This document shows positions 13,580 to 15,117 of a stretch of 15,117 bases of DNA, piece by piece (position 1 is the stretch's first letter; each line of letters begins with the position of its first letter). The stretch spans positions 1-15,117 of the forward strand of contig CAQDYY010000016.1 in NCBI GenBank assembly GCA_948777935.1. Reading direction: 5' to 3'. The notes beneath the pieces are model-generated. The model saw nothing but the letters and a program-made list of their open reading frames with translations. It ran no database searches and had not been told where the DNA came from. The stretch is from an uncultured Clostridia bacterium (GTDB taxonomy: Bacteria > Bacillota > Clostridia > TANB77 > CAG-508). A program made the position numbers and the translations under genes.

Positions 13580-15117
13580 TTATTTCATTTTAATAATGAA
13601 ATCTAAATCATTTTCAAGTTGTAATCCATCAATTGAGAATACTTTTATAACATACCAGTAATCATTTTGATTAAATCTTAAATTTAAAAATTCGTTAAGA
13701 GGTTTTGCTCCTTCTATTTGGTCACTATATACTTCTTTGTGTGAAACTCCTTCATCTGTTTCATAATATACTTCTATCTTTTTTACATCAGTAAGATCAT
13801 TATTTCCATTAATAGTAACTTTAACTTCTCCTGTTTCAAGTACATCATATTTAGCAGTTGGTTTTACTTTTGTATCTGGTTTAATTGTAAATGTTTTAGT
13901 AATGTCTGTTCCAGGAATTTCTATTATATAAGTACCTTCTGCAAATATAGTATCTCCACTTGCTAGGTCAAATTTTCCATTAGGTCCTGTAATTTTACCT
14001 TTTACATTTGAACCTGCTAGCCATGAAATTTGTACATTAGTGCGATATTCAAATTCTGCATTATCCTCATATTCTTTTGCTGTTTTACCATTTATAGAAT
14101 ATCTAATTTTAAGTGGCTCTATTGTTACATTAACATATTCTGTCCAGTTTTCATATGTTACTACTATTCTTTGTGAACCTATTTTATTGTTTTCAAGAGC
14201 TATTGTTGCTTTACTTGTTACATTTCTTCCAGGTATTCCTGATGCTGTAATCTCTCTTACTACAATTTTTGTTTTATCTATATCTTGTCCATATTCATAT
14301 GATTCTGGTCCGTTATTTGTTACTACTATTCCTTTTATATCATCTACAACGGTTACCTCAAATGAAGTTGTTTTTTCTTTATATGTTACTTTTATTGTTT
14401 GTGTAGTTAAAGATGTATTAACTAAACTGCTTACTGTACAATCAGGACTACTTAGTGGCACGTCTATACTTGTACCATCGCTCAATTCTACTAATAATAC
14501 AATTTTAGTTAAATCTAAATATTTACCATATCTAACTTCTTCTGGTGCATTTTTAACTTTTATAGAAATTACTTCAGCTTCTTTTATAACAGGTATTGGT
14601 GTATATGTTGCTATATATGTTGCATCATTTATTACTTTTACTAATTCTGGTTCCCAACCTTTAAATGCATATGTATAATCTTCATCAGATGCTTTTTGTG
14701 GCATTCCTTCATATCCAGGTATAATTCCATATGGTACTTCTGTTGTTTTTAATACTGTTCCATCATAATTTTGGAATATTATTGTGTACTCTCTTACTCT
14801 TTGTGTATATGTTGCTGTATATGTTGCATCTCCTGTTACTGCTACTGGTTCTATATCCCAATCTTTAAATTCATATACTGTTGATTCTGTTGATGGTCTA
14901 GTTGGTTTTATTGGGTTTCCTGTATACGCTACTGGTTCTCCATATGGCACTTGCTTAGTTTCTAATACTGTTCCATCATAATCTTGGAATGTTATTGTAT
15001 ATTTTCTTTGTTCTTCTTCATATGTTGCTATATAAATTACATTTCCTGTTACAGATGTTATCTCTTTATCCCATCCTGCAAATGTATATACTTTATCTAT
15101 TGTTGATGGTTTTGTTG
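13580..15117 (-). CDS. Large surface protein with InlB-type repeats and Ig-like domains (5' end outside the window)
   Basis: This is an extracellular adhesin-like or wall-spanning protein whose start lies right of the window. The frame is open from base 15115 to the stop, 511 residues. Seen: two complete copies and one partial copy of the Listeria-Bacteroides/InlB B-type repeat (YTITFQDYDGTVL, then a VPYG turn, then FAGW/FKDW/FKGW, ending YxATY), followed by two Ig-like domains of the bacterial Big_3-like kind (YGKYLDLTKIVL and YGQDIDKTKIVV, each followed by VTY), and a C-terminal beta-rich region. No LPXTG, dockerin or membrane anchor is visible at the C-terminus (ends DFIIKMK), so attachment must be elsewhere. 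A GTG at 14950 would be a start in isolation but lies inside a repeat unit. Confidence 0.8.
   Translation of the reverse strand, partial: TKPSTIDKVYTFAGWDKEITSVTGNVIYIATYEEEQRKYTITFQDYDGTVLETKQVPYGEPVAYTGNPIKPTRPSTESTVYEFKDWDIEPVAVTGDATYTATYTQRVREYTIIFQNYDGTVLKTTEVPYGIIPGYEGMPQKASDEDYTYAFKGWEPELVKVINDATYIATYTPIPVIKEAEVISIKVKNAPEEVRYGKYLDLTKIVLLVELSDGTSIDVPLSSPDCTVSSLVNTSLTTQTIKVTYKEKTTSFEVTVVDDIKGIVVTNNGPESYEYGQDIDKTKIVVREITASGIPGRNVTSKATIALENNKIGSQRIVVTYENWTEYVNVTIEPLKIRYSINGKTAKEYEDNAEFEYRTNVQISWLAGSNVKGKITGPNGKFDLASGDTIFAEGTYIIEIPGTDITKTFTIKPDTKVKPTAKYDVLETGEVKVTINGNNDLTDVKKIEVYYETDEGVSHKEVYSDQIEGAKPLNEFLNLRFNQNDYWYVIKVFSIDGLQLENDLDFIIKMK
14583..15117 (-). repeat. InlB B-type repeat array
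   Basis: Repeat units of about 68-70 residues. Recurring elements are a YTI(T/I)F strand, a Y-D-G-T-V-L turn, a VPYG turn, an aromatic-x-x-W (GW or DW) and a closing ATYT. The first unit is cut by the window edge. At DNA level, near-identical blocks recur, for example GTATATGTTGCT at 14600-14612 and about 200 bases later. Confidence 0.75.

Noticed and set aside
1308..14981. Plus-strand open frames throughout the window
   Set aside because: They lie opposite strong minus-strand genes, have no ribosome sites, and encode low-complexity Leu/Ile/Phe-rich peptides expected from the complement of AT-rich genes.

Overview
This is an AT-rich window from a Gram-positive bacterium, most likely an uncultured gut or rumen Firmicute (Clostridia-like). 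The base composition, strong purine-rich ribosome binding sites, sigma-A-type promoters, and a cohesin gene next to a dockerin gene point that way. I cannot place it to genus. Every gene I can support is on the minus strand, so transcription runs from high to low coordinates.

Layout from right to left. (1) >15117-13580: the C-terminal 511 residues of a large surface protein with InlB-type B repeats and Ig-like domains, then a terminator. (2) 13435-12536: two small single-pass membrane proteins, with their own promoter and a very long perfect hairpin. (3) 12285-8114: a strong promoter preceded by an 11-bp-phased TTAC array, then a membrane-anchored cohesin protein and a secreted 1009-residue dockerin protein, then a terminator. 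(4) 7911-7255: a DUF1287-type secreted protein, preceded by a decayed second copy of the uvrB 5' end. (5) 7097-5141: uvrB and its terminator. (6) 5025-189: an operon of a HAD-family nucleotidase-like gene, lepA (overlapping by 4 nt), rlmB and a 550-residue membrane protein, then a terminator. A promoter at 68-96 drives a gene beyond the left edge.

The main result is that three of these genes (uvrB, rlmB and the 550-residue protein) look broken by six single-base insertions, but the breaks follow one exact rule. Each occurs at an in-frame CGG codon. Skipping the C and reading the next three bases as a glycine codon (GGA or GGT) restores the frame, and in UvrB and RlmB it restores the family's expected sequence. 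I found no other in-frame CGG codon in any gene here, although about fifteen CGG triplets occur out of frame. With six corrections, uvrB gives 651 residues, rlmB 251 and the membrane protein 550, all open from start to stop. The simplest reading is that CGG is not read as arginine here and acts as an efficient +1 frameshift (or CGGN quadruplet-to-glycine) signal. A systematic sequencing error is the main alternative, but it would not be expected to respect codon phase.
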